From: AP-15 sp963787425
Lineage (GTDB): Bacteria; Pseudomonadota; Alphaproteobacteria; ATCC43930; CGMCC-115725
Direction of reading: 5' to 3'
DNA length: 64,000 bases
NCBI GenBank assembly: GCA_963787425.1
Contig: CAWBCV010000012.1
Location: 310,001 to 374,000 of the forward strand
Shown one piece after another: positions 48,104 through 56,777 of the stretch. Positions within the stretch are counted from its first letter, which is position 1, and every line of letters begins with the position of its first letter. The notes beneath the pieces were generated by a model that saw nothing but the letters and a program-made list of their open reading frames with translations, was not told the origin of the DNA and made no database searches. Both the position numbers and the translations under genes were made by a program.

Positions 48104-48117
48104 TTGATGTAGATCAA
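48104..48117. promoter_or_regulatory. FNR/FixK-type box upstream of the DUF3141-pta-fabI-ackA operon
   Basis: TTGATGTAGATCAA is a perfect TTGAT-N4-ATCAA palindrome. Its centre is about 118 bases before the ATG of the DUF3141 gene, which fits activation from -41.5 with a leader of about 77 bases. Strong evidence of low-oxygen induction of the operon, although binding is not shown. Confidence 0.75.
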
Positions 48118-48260
48118 AGGACGGACAACTCTTCTGCGAGCTTGTGCGACGCACAAAAGAGGCTTGCTGTTGCCGAGTCAACTGGATTCCGCAACGCCTT
48201 CCGGCCCATACAAAATTTTGGCGCAATGCAACCGCGCGGCTGTAAATAACCAATGGTCGA

Positions 48261-48530
48261 TCAGGCGGCCGACGACGCGGCATGGGATGGCTTTGCCGCC
48301 TGCATGGCCCGGACGAATTCACCCGCGCCGGTGCCCCATTTCGAGAACACCTTGAGCGCGACGGTGAACGGCACGTCGACCGGATGCACCCGTTCGGGCG
48401 GCAGGATGTAGATCGCTCCGGCCATCGGCGTCGGCACGGACGGCACCAGCACAGTATAGAAACCGTCCTCCAGTTTCTCGACGATCAGAGCGGGAACCAG
48501 TGCCTCTTCGATCTCGGCGAGCACCGGCGC
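48261..48530 (-). pseudogene. DUF502 C-terminal remnant
   Basis: Last 88 residues of a DUF502 membrane protein: LAEIEEALVPALIVEKLEDG, VLVPSVPTPMAGAIYILPPE, FSKWGTGAGEFVRAMQAAKP. The intact gene is at 52553-53167 and is clearly homologous. Both membrane helices are lost. Upstream sequence past 48530 is unrelated. Confidence 0.85.
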
Positions 48531-48609
48531 AGGCGGAGCATAGAGTGGGCTGGCTCATACGGTGCCCCCAAGGATGATTGAGCCATAGCCTAGCAAATGC
48601 CGTGTTGGC

Positions 48610-49446
48610 TCAACGACTGGCCAAAGCACGAGAAAGCGGCATGAGGATGATCAATCCGACGATCGCGACAACAATTACCATGACGACCACTTTTGGGTCG
48701 CTGAAGCTTTGGCTTGCGACCACGAGCGCAGCGGCAATGTTGCGCTGGCTAGTACCGAGCGCCATGACCCGTCTCGTGTCGGTGCCCGGACCGCCGAGCA
48801 ACCAACCAATTCCGAAGCCCAATGCGATATAGAGAAGCCCTGCGAGAATTCCTCGTGTGCCGAAGACTTGTAGAACCTTGTCGATGTTCGCTACGGTGAT
48901 CAACAATACCAGTAGGATGAGGCTGATGTTGGAAATCGAGTCGAGCTTGGGCTTCACTCGACTGGCCAATTCTTCGTATCGCGCCTTCAGGGCAAGTCCG
49001 GTGGCGAGCGGGAGTAGCATGAGGAGGACGAGGGAGCGAGCAATATTCCACGGATCAACGGTGACCCCCGGGAGTAGCAGGGGCATGACGACAGGCAGGT
49101 AACCGACCGTGACGACCATCAGAAGTACCATCGCGCCAACGGAAAATGCGAGGTTGCCCTTGGCAAGTTCGGCGAGCTTCGGCAAGAACGGCGCGCCGGC
49201 TGCGCACCCGAGCACCAGCAGTCCAACTGCAAAGGGGTTATCGAGCCAGAGCACCTTCGCCAGGGCGAGCGCGCCAAGGGGCATCAAGACGAAATTGGCC
49301 AACAGCGCAAGCAAGACCAGGCGGGCATTGCGCAGCGGTGCAATGATCTGCCGGATCGTGAGCCCCGAACCCATCGCCAGCATGCTCGAAACCACAAAAC
49401 CAAGCATGGCCACGGTGACCGCTTTGTTCAACAGGTGCATCAGCAC
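48610..49446 (-). CDS. Bile acid:sodium symporter (BASS) family transporter
   Basis: 278 residues with ten hydrophobic helices. Seen: MLGFVVSSMLAMGSGLTIRQ, ALLANFVLMPLGALALAKVL, LLVLGCAAGAPFLPKLAELA and LGTSQRNIAAALVVASQSFS, the last with the R-N-x-A-x-A-L motif of the family's cross-over helix. GTG at 49446 behind GGAGAG is the start; ATG 49440 is in frame. Substrate unknown; distant bacterial relatives move various organic anions. It sits before the DyP cassette on the same strand but 60 bases apart. Confidence 0.85.
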   Translation of the reverse strand: MLMHLLNKAVTVAMLGFVVSSMLAMGSGLTIRQIIAPLRNARLVLLALLANFVLMPLGALALAKVLWLDNPFAVGLLVLGCAAGAPFLPKLAELAKGNLAFSVGAMVLLMVVTVGYLPVVMPLLLPGVTVDPWNIARSLVLLMLLPLATGLALKARYEELASRVKPKLDSISNISLILLVLLITVANIDKVLQVFGTRGILAGLLYIALGFGIGWLLGGPGTDTRRVMALGTSQRNIAAALVVASQSFSDPKVVVMVIVVAIVGLIILMPLSRALASR

Positions 49447-49509
49447 GGCTGTCTCTCCGATATGGAGACGTGTACGCGGTCAATGCGGTTGGCCATGACC
49501 CGGCGGCGC

Positions 49510-50526
49510 TTATTTCATCAGTGCCAGATTCCGCCAGAAGTTCGTCAGACTGTCCGTGCCGCCGAACAGGGTGGTGAAATTCGTCGAGTCCACGAGCACG
49601 ATGTCGCCGGCGCGCTGCTGATCTGGCGGCATCCAGAGCAGGCAATTGAACTCCGTGTTGCCGGCAGCGGTGAAGGGATGCGGACGGTCGGGATCAATGG
49701 GCTGGCGCGCCAGCAAATGCACCGACTTGGTGTCCTTGGTGGTCAGCTCATAGTGCGGCAGGTGTGGATGGAAATTGAGTGTAGGGACGTTTTTGAGCAG
49801 ACCCAGCTTGTCAATGTCCGGAAAGGCCGTAAGCGGCGCGATCTCGTTCGTGCCTTTGATAAGCGCTGGCCGGAGACCCCACAGGTTATGCACTGGGACG
49901 TCGAGAGCCTTCATCAGCGAACGGCTGTACTGCCCGAAGCGTTGCTGGCGCGGCACGAGTGGGTCGCCATGGTGGAGGTATTCCATCTGGCGCTGCTTGA
50001 GGTCGTCGGCGAAACCGACATCGTGGTGCGGCGCGACCAGCAGGCAGGTGTCTTCGCGCTTGAGCCAGTCGCGGATGGCCGCGACTTCCTCTGGCGCGGC
50101 TTCTTGCTCGGAAGGGAGGTGGTCGAGTCCGAACACCATCAGCGTGTCGGTATCAGCGAGGATCCTTTCGTCAATCGGCAGCTTGAAACCCGCCTGGTCA
50201 ATGCGCTGGAAAACGGCGACCGGATGCCCGGTGGACTCGCCGGCAATTTGCTGGAAGCTGATCGTTGAACGGTGGAAAAGCTCCAGCGTACCCGCAATCC
50301 CTTGTAGAAATTGTGCTGCGCTCCACTCCGGCGTCTCGTAATTCGGCCACAGGGCGGTGCGGACTTCGGTCATCGTTGAGAAGCGGTTTTCCATCGCCGC
50401 AGGGTCGCGCTGGGATTCCCACGGGTAACTCCACGTCCAATAGATGCTCATGCGCCGTTTGCCCGGCGTGTACTTGCGCGCAACGTGCTCTTGGTTGTAG
50501 GTGCGTGCTGCTGGCAATGTGCTCAT
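49510..50526 (-). CDS. Unknown protein in a DyP-peroxidase cassette
   Basis: 338 residues. ATG 50524-50526 has GAGGAGGGA upstream, so a longer frame to 50568 is rejected. Rossmann-like strands are visible (DTLMVFGLDHLPSEQEAAPE, DTCLLVAPHHDVGFADDLKQ), reminding of GATase-like folds such as ThuA/DUF4350, but without a clear nucleophile. The C-terminal half (VPTLNFHPHLPHYELTTKDT, FNCLLWMPPDQQRAGDIVLV) has clustered His and may bind metal. No signal peptide. Spacing of 25 bases to the DyP gene upstream says cotranscription. Confidence 0.65.
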   Translation of the reverse strand: MSTLPAARTYNQEHVARKYTPGKRRMSIYWTWSYPWESQRDPAAMENRFSTMTEVRTALWPNYETPEWSAAQFLQGIAGTLELFHRSTISFQQIAGESTGHPVAVFQRIDQAGFKLPIDERILADTDTLMVFGLDHLPSEQEAAPEEVAAIRDWLKREDTCLLVAPHHDVGFADDLKQRQMEYLHHGDPLVPRQQRFGQYSRSLMKALDVPVHNLWGLRPALIKGTNEIAPLTAFPDIDKLGLLKNVPTLNFHPHLPHYELTTKDTKSVHLLARQPIDPDRPHPFTAAGNTEFNCLLWMPPDQQRAGDIVLVDSTNFTTLFGGTDSLTNFWRNLALMK

Positions 50527-50551
50527 GGTCGTCCCTCCTCGCATTTCAAAG

Positions 50552-51883
50552 CTATGCTGGGCCGGCATCGCCGAGCGCCGTGAGATATCGAAGCGCCTTG
50601 ATGCCAGGAAGGAAGAAGTAGGCGCCGCCCCTCACGGTGGTGAATGCTGGAAGGCCGGTGATCTTTTTGCGGATTGGGCGTTTAGGGATTTTGAATTCGA
50701 GCGTGCCGTCCTGGTTGCCGATGATTGGGTCGCGCTCATTGCCGAGTTCATGGAAGGTTTTGTCGTTCACCCATACGTTTTGTGCGAACTCGAACTGGCG
50801 GATGAGGCTCGCGCAGATCACGAACGCAGCGATGCCGCGCTCGGCCCCGTCTTCCGCAGCGCTCTCTGGCAGGTGGGGGCCATAGGTGGCGCCGCGGCGG
50901 ATCATGCGGCGGCGGTTCATATTGTGCGCCATGTCGCGGGGATTCATGCGCCGGATGTGGGAGCCGAGCGGCACCGCATAGCCATGCGGGTCCATCTGCT
51001 TATAGTTGAAGTCGTTGTTGCGCTGCGCATCGGCACCGAGCGCCGCATCGTCCTTGTCGGGAGCCAGCACCAACGGTGCGCCGCTGCGCCAGCGGCCCAT
51101 CAACTTTGCTGCAATCAGTTCCTGTTCTTCGAGCGTCTTTCCGTGCTCGCGCAGGAAGTCGCGGAACTTGCCGACATGCTCTTGCAGGCGGCGATAAGCC
51201 ATGTAGCTGCCGTTACGGGACAGAATTTCAGGTTGTGGCAAATTGGCGGGCGGTCCGTTTTCGTCCGGGTAGCCGAGGATGAATTCGCCGGGTTTGAGCG
51301 GCCCCCCGGAGCCGGGAGTCGGAACCTCTCCGGTGCCTTCCATGATCGGCTGGGAGAGCCGGTCGCGGTAGCCGAAGTGGTCATGTGCATAGTCGAACGG
51401 CGGCGTCGCCTCCAGATCCAGCGTCGATAGTACCTCCACGCCCTCGCACCGGGCCACGAGGTTGGCGTGTTCGACCTGACAGCGACTGCGCTCGGTGGCG
51501 TCGCGGGCAAACAGGATGGCGATGGCGTGGAGGTCTGAGCGGGCAAGACAGCCCACCCAGTTATCAGGATGGTTCCGTCCGGTGTCGCCGAGCATCTCCG
51601 CGCGCGCGACCATGCCTTGCCTGAACTCCTCCGGGAACGTGGCAAGTGAATCTTCGTCCAAACCGAGCGCGCGCAGTCCGTTCCAGGTGAAGGCTACGCT
51701 CACCCAGCGATTGTCCATCTCCGTCGAAGCGCGGACCTCTGCGGCCGACTGCACCTTTGGAAGGAGCGCCGACAGCCAGGCGCGTCCGTCCGCGGCGTTA
51801 CGAAACGAAAGGAATTCGTATCGCCCCGTGAGCGCGGGCACGCGCGCCAGCAGGATGTGTTGGATGTCGTCGAATTCAAGCAT
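50552..51883 (-). CDS. DyP-type peroxidase
   Basis: 443 residues. Haem peroxidase of the DyP superfamily, long C/D-like branch. The distal GxxDG motif is GYRDRLSQPIMEG (Asp174; final Gly replaced by Arg). The proximal-ligand region SHIRRMNPRDMAHNM has His309, and the distal Arg region RRMIRRGATYGP is present about 20 residues later. No signal peptide. Substrate unknown. It is the middle of three genes with close spacing (25 bases to the gene at 49510; 18 bases to the one at 51902). Confidence 0.85.
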   Translation of the reverse strand: MLEFDDIQHILLARVPALTGRYEFLSFRNAADGRAWLSALLPKVQSAAEVRASTEMDNRWVSVAFTWNGLRALGLDEDSLATFPEEFRQGMVARAEMLGDTGRNHPDNWVGCLARSDLHAIAILFARDATERSRCQVEHANLVARCEGVEVLSTLDLEATPPFDYAHDHFGYRDRLSQPIMEGTGEVPTPGSGGPLKPGEFILGYPDENGPPANLPQPEILSRNGSYMAYRRLQEHVGKFRDFLREHGKTLEEQELIAAKLMGRWRSGAPLVLAPDKDDAALGADAQRNNDFNYKQMDPHGYAVPLGSHIRRMNPRDMAHNMNRRRMIRRGATYGPHLPESAAEDGAERGIAAFVICASLIRQFEFAQNVWVNDKTFHELGNERDPIIGNQDGTLEFKIPKRPIRKKITGLPAFTTVRGGAYFFLPGIKALRYLTALGDAGPA

Positions 51884-51901
51884 GGCGCGACCGATGGCGA
51901 A

Positions 51902-52474
51902 TCACTGCATCTGGTCGAGCATGTTCGAGAAGGCTGCCTTGAGTTGCAGGGCCTTCTTGATCTCGTCCGCACTCACGAACGGATATTCACCATATTCAAG
52001 GAAGCTCGGGCGATGATGGTCACGGACGAACTTGATGAATGCCTGGGGGTTCGTTTTCCAATCTTTCGGAAAGCCGTCCAGATTTTCGAAAACGGTGTTG
52101 AGACCGGTCGCCGCAAAGATGCTAACCGCATCCTCGGTATATTTGTCAAAGTCGGTGTCGAAAATGCCCATGTACTGGAAGTAGGTTTCCCCATTGATGT
52201 CGAAAAGGTTCCATCGGAGGTAATGCAGCTTGAGCACGGCGAGGATGTCAGGCTGACCAGCCACGGACTTCTCGATGTTCTTGGCGTACTCATAGAAGAC
52301 CGGCTCTCGTCCGGGGATGATCTTCGCGATGATGGAGAAGCCGTAGCAAGCCGGAGTCTTGGGAAAGATTGGGCCGTATCTGCCTTGCTCAACTTCATCC
52401 TCGAAGAAGCCCCCTTTGGGGATCGCCATGGCCGCGGGCTTCGTCCAGTCGCCTTGCCTCGATGTGTCGGACAT
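51902..52474 (-). CDS. Unknown protein upstream of the DyP peroxidase
   Basis: 190 residues, no domain recognised. Seen: IPKGGFFEDEVEQGRYGPIF, GFSIIAKIIPGREPVFYEYA, LKLHYLRWNLFDINGETYFQ, MGIFDTDFDKYTEDAVSIFA. The pattern of paired strands and helices looks like a duplicated ferredoxin-like (dimeric alpha-beta barrel) fold as in the DyP superfamily itself. ATG at 52472-52474 behind GGAGGAC. First gene of the three-gene cassette. Confidence 0.65.
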   Translation of the reverse strand: MSDTSRQGDWTKPAAMAIPKGGFFEDEVEQGRYGPIFPKTPACYGFSIIAKIIPGREPVFYEYAKNIEKSVAGQPDILAVLKLHYLRWNLFDINGETYFQYMGIFDTDFDKYTEDAVSIFAATGLNTVFENLDGFPKDWKTNPQAFIKFVRDHHRPSFLEYGEYPFVSADEIKKALQLKAAFSNMLDQMQ

Positions 52475-52552
52475 GACGTCCTCCTCTCCATTTTAGCGCT
52501 AGCTAGGATTGTGATGGCCGAGTTGCTTTATTGGCTGCGACAGTGACGGTGT

Positions 52553-53167
52553 TCAGGCCGGCGACGACGCGGCCTGGGATGGCTTACCCGCTTCCAGGGC
52601 CTGGACGAACTCACCGGACCCGGCACCCCATTTCGTAAAAACCCGGAGTGCTGCGGTAAATGGCACGTCAACCGGATGCACCCGCTCTGGCGGTAGGATG
52701 TATACCGCTCCAGCCATTGGCGTCGGCACCGAAGGCACCAGCACGGTAAAGGAACCGTTTTTCAATTCCTCGACAATCAGTGCGGGAACCAGTGCCTCCT
52801 CAATCTCGGCGAGACAGGGCGCGAATGCCGGGTCATCCGCCTGACCCATGACGCGTCCCGTGAGGCCCTGCAACAGCGTGTAGCCGGGGAGCCTTTGTAG
52901 TACCCTCCGTTCAATGACATTCTTCGCTCGTAAACCCGCCCTGGTGCGGACGATCAAACCGGCGATGAAGCAAATGGCGGCGAGTATTAGAATCGCCAGG
53001 ATCTCCTCAAACTTCACGGAACCGGGGATTGCAGCCGTGATCGGCTTCACCGCGGTCACAAGACCTTGTAGCGCCTTCAAGATCAAAAGCACCGCGATAT
53101 AGACTGGCAGAACAATGAGCAATCCGCCGATCAGCGTGGTTTTGATGAATTCAGCAATCGTTCTCAT
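52553..53167 (-). CDS. DUF502 membrane protein, intact copy
   Basis: 204 residues. An N-terminal membrane helix (TLIGGLLIVLPVYIAVLLIL), a second helix (FEEILAILILAAICFIAGLI), then a soluble domain with VLQRLPGYTLLQGLTGRVMG, PALIVEELKNGSFTVLVPSV and PTPMAGAVYILPPERVHPVD. This is the standard DUF502 layout. ATG at 53167. A decayed copy lies at 48261-48530. Function unknown; inner membrane. Confidence 0.9.
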   Translation of the reverse strand: MRTIAEFIKTTLIGGLLIVLPVYIAVLLILKALQGLVTAVKPITAAIPGSVKFEEILAILILAAICFIAGLIVRTRAGLRAKNVIERRVLQRLPGYTLLQGLTGRVMGQADDPAFAPCLAEIEEALVPALIVEELKNGSFTVLVPSVPTPMAGAVYILPPERVHPVDVPFTAALRVFTKWGAGSGEFVQALEAGKPSQAASSPA

Positions 53168-53242
53168 CTGGGTCTTGCTCCGAACAGGCTATTGGCGAAC
53201 TCGTGGTATAGCCTCACGTATGGTCGCACGAAACCTTCGCGA

Positions 53243-53857
53243 TTATCGGAGGATACGGTTGCTCACATTTTTTTCGCGCAAGGCGACCAGCAAGGACGGC
53301 AACTGCCCGTTGTGACGCTGGATGACTGAGACCAAGCCGGAATGCTGCGTGCTGGCCGTGCTGATGCCGTTGACGATAACGTCGGTGACCTTGTCGCCAT
53401 GATTGGTCGGGTTGAGCCGCCAATCGATCCTGATCGGTGCGCCGCCATCGATCTGGACGCGGCTCGATACAATGACCCCTTCCCTATCGGACTGGCTCCC
53501 TAGCACCCCGAAGCTGGCGCCGCCGAGGGCGCGGAGGGTGGTGGAATAGCTGACGGCGACGTAATCCTCGTAAAGTTCGACGAACTCCTGCCGCTGTAGC
53601 GTGGTCGCGGTACGCCAATATGTCCCCAGAGCAAACCGGGCGCAGGCTTCCACGTCGAAATACTGACGGAACAGCTGGCGGAACTGCACCTGCTTGGCCG
53701 CTGCCGTATCCCCGTTTTGCAGGACCGAGATGGCGCGACCCCCAAGATCGCCGACAACGCTCGCCGGGTCATTCGTGGCGGCCAAGCTTCTCGGGGTATC
53801 CACGATGATGCTGGAAAATACGACGAAAGCCGCCAGCAGCAAAAAACGTCGTATCAT
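53243..53857 (-). CDS. MlaC/Ttg2D-family periplasmic lipid-binding protein
   Basis: 204 residues with a signal peptide (about 1-26, RFLLLAAFVVFSSIIVDTPR...SLA). Seen: FDVEACARFALGTYWRTATT, RQEFVELYEDYVAVSYSTTL, DWRLNPTNHGDKVTDVIVNG, ISTASTQHSGLVSVIQRHNG. These are the Tol_Tol_Ttg2 family signatures. MlaC moves phospholipid between outer-membrane and inner-membrane Mla parts; no other mla gene is in the window. ATG at 53855-53857 behind GGAGGT. Confidence 0.88.
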   Translation of the reverse strand: MIRRFLLLAAFVVFSSIIVDTPRSLAATNDPASVVGDLGGRAISVLQNGDTAAAKQVQFRQLFRQYFDVEACARFALGTYWRTATTLQRQEFVELYEDYVAVSYSTTLRALGGASFGVLGSQSDREGVIVSSRVQIDGGAPIRIDWRLNPTNHGDKVTDVIVNGISTASTQHSGLVSVIQRHNGQLPSLLVALREKNVSNRILR

Positions 53858-54057
53858 TTTGAACCTCCAAAGGCACTGTTACGCCTTGGCATTCCGCCTG
53901 CGGCTAACCTGCGCGTCTGAAGAGGGCTCCAGAAGGATTATCGCGCTGAGAATTCGCATCAGGCAGTGCGACGACGAAAGCGCAAGACGCAGCAGCGGTC
54001 AAATCGGCCCGACGCCCAAGCTTTGCCTAATACGAGATTAAACCGCCAATCGTGCGT

Positions 54058-54080
54058 CGGCTATGCAGAAATAACGGATT
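54058..54080 (+). repeat. Long-range inverted repeat, arm 1
   Basis: CGGCTATGCAGAAATAACGGATT is matched exactly in reverse complement at about 61379-61401, 7.3 kb away. Weaker similarity extends roughly 15 bases on either side. It may mark a shared element or the ends of a transposed segment. Confidence 0.7.
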
Positions 54081-54121
54081 TTACGGATTAACCGATCACC
54101 GTTGGAGCTGAGCCCAACTCG

Positions 54122-54331
54122 ATGGGTTGTTGCGTGGATTGCGCCAAATACGCATTAGCGCTGCGTGACGCGAACCCGGGGGCCGCAAAGGATTGTCAAC
54201 AATACAAAGCGGAAGAGGCCGCCTTCAAGGCAAATACGCGCTCTGCCACCGCAAATTTGTGGAAAATGCATAGGCGGGGCGGTGAGCCGATGGTCTTCTG
54301 CGGCGGCTCCGGATTTCGGACAGCGGAATAA
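54122..54331 (+). CDS. Possible small protein
   Basis: 69 residues: MGCCVDCAKYALALRDANPG, AAKDCQQYKAEEAAFKANTR. Two N-terminal cysteine pairs (CC, C) and a helix. No ribosome-binding site and no homologue known to me. Low confidence. Confidence 0.3.
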   Translation: MGCCVDCAKYALALRDANPGAAKDCQQYKAEEAAFKANTRSATANLWKMHRRGGEPMVFCGGSGFRTAE

Positions 54332-54409
54332 GCTCGAGGCTGACCGGTCAAAAGGAGGGCGCCCTGGCGCTGTCCCTCAAATAATGAATCGAATGAAAGT
54401 CGGAGACTA

Positions 54410-54814
54410 ATGCGACCGAGTCAAATCAGGCGCATCTTCTTCATAGAGCTCTTTCGGCTTATTCGAGTGGTCTGGCCGATCATCTCCTGGGTTCTTTTAG
54501 CAATGGCCGGACCCGGACTTCTCATCGGGCAAATAGAGGGGTGGCGCATCGATGAGGCGCTTTATTTCACCTTTGTGACCGGTCTCACCATCGGTTACGG
54601 CGATCTGTCGCCCCGACATGTTGTGTCGCGGTTGCTCGCGGTAGTGATTGGCTTTGCTGGTATCCTGCTGACCGGCCTCGTCGTGGCGCTTAGCGTGGAG
54701 GCCCTCCGGGTGACGGCCCGCGTCTACAGGAGTGAAACAGGCCGCACGGCGAGCCTCGGCTCGACAACATGCACAACGCGTCAGGGGCCAAAGGAAGAAC
54801 ACCCACGAGAATGA
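54410..54814 (+). CDS. Two-helix K+ channel (Ion_trans_2)
   Basis: 134 residues. Two hydrophobic helices flank a pore loop with selectivity filter TIGYGD (about 60-65, in TGLTIGYGDLSPRHV). The plan is the same as bacterial KcsA-type two-helix channels. The C-terminal tail is polar. ATG 54410 follows GGAG. The Ca2+/H+ antiporter gene starts 19 bases after its stop, so the pair is likely cotranscribed. Confidence 0.88.
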   Translation: MRPSQIRRIFFIELFRLIRVVWPIISWVLLAMAGPGLLIGQIEGWRIDEALYFTFVTGLTIGYGDLSPRHVVSRLLAVVIGFAGILLTGLVVALSVEALRVTARVYRSETGRTASLGSTTCTTRQGPKEEHPRE

Positions 54815-54832
54815 CTACCCAGATCCTACCCC

Positions 54833-55927
54833 ATGAACCACTTGCTTAAAGAAATCCGCCGCAACCCGATGCTTTGGCTGCTGGCCTTTGTGCCTGTGGT
54901 GTTTGCCGCCGCGAAGCTCGAGCCCGAAGCGCAGACGGTGCTCTTTGTCTTGTCCGTGCTGGCGATCGTCCCGCTCGCTGCATTGCTTAGTCACGCCACC
55001 GAATCCGTTGCCGCCAAGACGGGCGACGCGGCCGGTGGGCTGCTCAATGCCACGCTGGGAAATCTAACCGAACTGGTCATCGCGTTGGCCGCCTTGCGCG
55101 CCGGGGAGTATATGTTGGTGAAGGCGTCCATCGTCGGCGCGATCGTCACCAATACGTTGTTCATGCTGGGGGCGTCTTTTCTGCTCGGCGGACTCAAGTA
55201 CCACGTGCAGGAATTCAACCGGGCCGGCGCGCGTCTGCAGGCAGGCCTGCTGTTCCTGGCCACAATCGCCCTGCTGATACCTTCGGCAGTCGCCGAAGCG
55301 GACTCGGGATCGGCTGCGGGAATTACCCAAAAGCTCAGCCTTGGCTTGGCCGTGCTGCTCATCGTCGGATACGGGTTGGGGTTGTTGTTCACGCTCAAAA
55401 CGCACCGCGAGGTCTTCTCCGGCGCCGAGCACGCGGAGGCGGACGAAGCACCTTGGCCGATCGGACTGGCCTTGGCCACGCTGACCGGGGTGACGGTGCT
55501 CGTGGCGCTGGTAAGCGAGATCTTCGTTGAGTCCGTGCAGAAGGCGGCGGAGGCATTCGGGATGACCCCTGCCTTCGTCGGCTTTATCGTCGTGGCGCTG
55601 GTCGGCGGCGCCGCCGAGATGGCCTCGGCGTTTTCCGGGGCGCGCAAGAACCGGCTGGACCTAAGTGTGGGCATCGCGCTCGGGAGCGCTTCTCAGATCG
55701 CGCTATTCGTGGCACCCGTACTGGTGCTGCTGAGTTACCTGATCGGCCCGGCACCGATTGACCTGCACTTCTGGCCGGGCGCGGTGGTGATGGTGATCGT
55801 TGCCACCCTCACCGCGACGCTCGTCACGAACGGCGGCCGATCGGCGTGGTTCGTCGGCGTGTTGGCGTTGATGGTGTATATGATCTTCGCCATGACGCTT
55901 TACCTGTTGCCGCCCCGAATTCAGTGA
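54833..55927 (+). CDS. Calcium/proton antiporter (CaxA/ChaA family)
   Basis: 364 residues and eleven hydrophobic helices. The two symmetric alpha-repeat motifs are ATLGNLTELVIALAALRAGE and GGAAEMASAFSGARKNRLDL, with the conserved G-N-x-x-E and G-x-A-A-E. The central acidic loop (EHAEADEAPWPIG) is present. Exchanges Ca2+ for H+ at the inner membrane. Follows the K+ channel. Confidence 0.92.
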   Translation: MNHLLKEIRRNPMLWLLAFVPVVFAAAKLEPEAQTVLFVLSVLAIVPLAALLSHATESVAAKTGDAAGGLLNATLGNLTELVIALAALRAGEYMLVKASIVGAIVTNTLFMLGASFLLGGLKYHVQEFNRAGARLQAGLLFLATIALLIPSAVAEADSGSAAGITQKLSLGLAVLLIVGYGLGLLFTLKTHREVFSGAEHAEADEAPWPIGLALATLTGVTVLVALVSEIFVESVQKAAEAFGMTPAFVGFIVVALVGGAAEMASAFSGARKNRLDLSVGIALGSASQIALFVAPVLVLLSYLIGPAPIDLHFWPGAVVMVIVATLTATLVTNGGRSAWFVGVLALMVYMIFAMTLYLLPPRIQ

Positions 55928-56116
55928 AAGCTACGCTGACCGCCGCAACTGTTGGGGGGACAGTGCGGATGAGTCGATGTGCAACGGCCCTCCGCCCGGT
56001 GAAAACGACACTGACAGCGTGGAAATTGTTGCGGCCATTATAGTCGTTCAGGTAGATTAACATCCGGAACGATCGCCCGAATGGTAAATCGGCTCCGCAG
56101 TCAACGGGAGGAATTC

Positions 56117-56542
56117 ATGAACCGGTTATCCTTGTTGGGGATTTCACTTCTCGCGATCGCGGCTTGCGCCCCTCAACCATCGCCGCCACCGACCGTGGCG
56201 GCGGTTCCTGCGCCGGGATCGCCTCCGAGCACGACGACTTTCTTCGATGGGACGTATGCTGGTAGTTTCGTTCAGAGCATCACTCCCGGGAGCCCCACTG
56301 CGCAATGCCCAAATATCAGGGTCGCGCCGGTTTTAACCATCCGCAATGGTGCCGCGCGGTTCGATGCGCTCAATCTGAGCTTTCAGGGGTACGTGACGGC
56401 GCAGGGCGAGCTGGTGATGCAGAGCCAGGGCGGCCAAACGTTTGAGGGACATATCGATCCCTATTATGTGCTGAGAGGTCGAGTGACCGGGAATTGCATA
56501 TACGACGCAACTTGGACAAAGAACCAAAGCCCGCGGGTATAA
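56117..56542 (+). CDS. Small lipoprotein, paralogue 1
   Basis: 141 residues. The signal peptide ends in a lipobox LLAIAAC (Cys17). A proline/threonine-rich linker is followed by a beta-rich domain: FFDGTYAGSFVQSITPGSPT, CPNIRVAPVLTIRNGAARFD, FQGYVTAQGELVMQSQGGQT and the end GNCIYDATWTKN with a second Cys. ATG 56117 behind GGGAGG. The gene at 62503 has the same plan. No known function. Confidence 0.8.
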   Translation: MNRLSLLGISLLAIAACAPQPSPPPTVAAVPAPGSPPSTTTFFDGTYAGSFVQSITPGSPTAQCPNIRVAPVLTIRNGAARFDALNLSFQGYVTAQGELVMQSQGGQTFEGHIDPYYVLRGRVTGNCIYDATWTKNQSPRV

Positions 56543-56777
56543 GGCCTAGATGCGGGATAAGGATCCTGCTCCTGATAGGTTGGCCGAGGCCGCAACGTCA
56601 TAGTTCTGATTTGATGATCGTGGCTTCGGTCGGGGCGTGCTTCCCATCGGCCTTCATAAGGTTGAGCCAGACGGGCTCGATTTAGGGCGGCGCGCGGTAA
56701 CGATGCGCCGAAAATCGCGTGCCAAGTTAGCGCTGCTGCGAATGCGGGTTATGGTCCAGATCAAGATTCACGTACCG

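Larger units (their letters stand above)
53858..54409. other. Intergenic region with an inverted-repeat copy
   Basis: About 550 bases. It carries one arm of a 23-bp inverted repeat (54058-54080) and a weak small frame (54122-54331). It also must carry the promoter of the K+ channel gene. Confidence 0.5.

Noticed and set aside
50552..51883. DyP peroxidase thought to lack its haem-ligand His
   Set aside because: The ligand His is in the SHIRRMNPRD segment and the distal Arg is in RRGATYG, so the key residues are present; only the last Gly of GxxDG differs.
56746..56759. FNR/FixK-like half site (ATGGTCCAGATCAA)
   Set aside because: Only one half-site matches and it lies at the 3' end of the AI-2E gene, not before a gene start.
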